DNA of 5,459 bases from an uncultured Clostridia bacterium (GTDB lineage Bacteria > Bacillota > Clostridia > Christensenellales > Borkfalkiaceae). The stretch's first letter is position 1. Every line of letters begins with the position of its first letter. This document shows positions 5,289-5,459 of the stretch, in pieces. The notes below the pieces were generated by a model. The model was given only the letters and a program-made list of their open reading frames with translations, did no database searches and had not been told where the DNA came from. The position numbers were made by a program, and so were the translations under genes. The DNA lies in NCBI GenBank assembly GCA_958419945.1, contig CATZIC010000086.1:1-5459 (forward strand), read 5' to 3'.

Positions 5289-5298
5289 TTGTTCCCTG

Positions 5299-5360
5299 TC
5301 ATTGCGATTAATCCTTGCCTTTTTTTGGATTGCTTCGGCAATAAGATTTCTCGCAATGAC
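5299..5360. repeat. REP-like nested palindrome of the ATTGC...GCAAT type
   Basis: GTCATTGCGA (5299-5308) and TCGCAATGAC (5351-5360) are perfect 10-bp inverted repeats. Inside, ATTGC (5329-5333), loop TTCG and GCAAT (5338-5342) form a second hairpin. AATCC (5310-5314) with GGATT (5327-5331) is an alternative inner pairing. The right arm shares 11 bases with 3133-3143. This is the look of a non-coding dispersed repeat; a T-run is lacking on both outer sides. Confidence 0.7.
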
Positions 5361-5459
5361 GATATTACGTAAACAAATTAACTATGCGTTTGTGTTTTTT
5401 GACAGCATACTGATAGGTCTTGTATGCACCGCTACGTTCTCTTTTTTCCACCCAAAACA
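5356..5459. other. Right edge: two competing open frames, neither settled
   Basis: On the + strand an ATG at 5356, lying in the repeat arm, opens a frame to the edge (34 codons). It starts MTILRKQINYAFVFFDSI and contains a hydrophobic stretch like a first membrane helix, but no ribosome site precedes it. On the - strand a frame enters from the edge and stops at 5365-5367, reading KRERSGAYKTYQYAVKKHK before a short tail; this could be the end of a gene running leftwards. Only one can be real. Promoter copy C favours the + frame, and the missing ribosome site argues against it. Confidence 0.2.

Overview
The window reads as a stretch of chromosome from a low- to mid-GC Gram-positive bacterium, most likely an uncultured gut Clostridia-type Firmicute. 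This is inferred from strong AAGGAG-type ribosome sites, sigma-A promoters with 17-bp spacers and frequent extended -10 (TGn) motifs, short Gram-positive-style lipoprotein signals, stem-loop/T-run terminators, and dispersed hairpins with the ATTGC...GCAAT core. No rRNA, tRNA, CRISPR array, transposase or recombinase was seen.

Layout: five complete genes, all on the + strand and apparently each transcribed alone. (1) 305-1792 encodes a 495-aa secreted lipoprotein with about eight repeats that look like beta-propeller blades (DUF5050-like); it has its own promoter and a UUCG-loop terminator. (2) 1984-3117 encodes a 377-aa membrane acyltransferase of the acyltransferase-3 (OafA-like) family; its real start is 30 bases inside the longest frame. 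(3) 3243-3830 encodes a very acidic 195-aa cytosolic protein resembling DUF4303. (4) 4117-4605 encodes a 162-aa small lipoprotein of unknown role. (5) 4772-5164 encodes a 130-aa, AT-rich protein that looks like a small immunity-type protein but has no assigned family.

The right-hand 2.3 kb (about 3126-5459) is the unusual part. It is built of single-gene units: a hairpin, a repeated promoter-leader sequence, one small gene, then a strong two-way terminator. The promoter-leader repeat occurs three times (from 3151, 3961 and 5239) at about 80% identity although the genes behind it are unrelated. Gene 5 does not follow this plan. It lies between two exact 25-bp direct repeats; the right copy is the left arm of an intact terminator, the left copy is the same arm with its partner missing. 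The simplest reading is that an AT-rich segment carrying gene 5 (about 28% GC by hand count over 4801-5160, against roughly 40% or more in neighbouring genes) went into the terminator of gene 4. Removing it would restore gene 4, a whole terminator, then the third promoter copy.

Functionally, genes 1 and 2 act at the cell surface (lipoprotein; probable O-acylation of a surface glycan or lipid). Genes 3 and 5, and possibly 4, may be orphan immunity or contact-defence cassettes gathered in an accessory islet, but that rests on remembered family resemblance and gene layout, not on a search.
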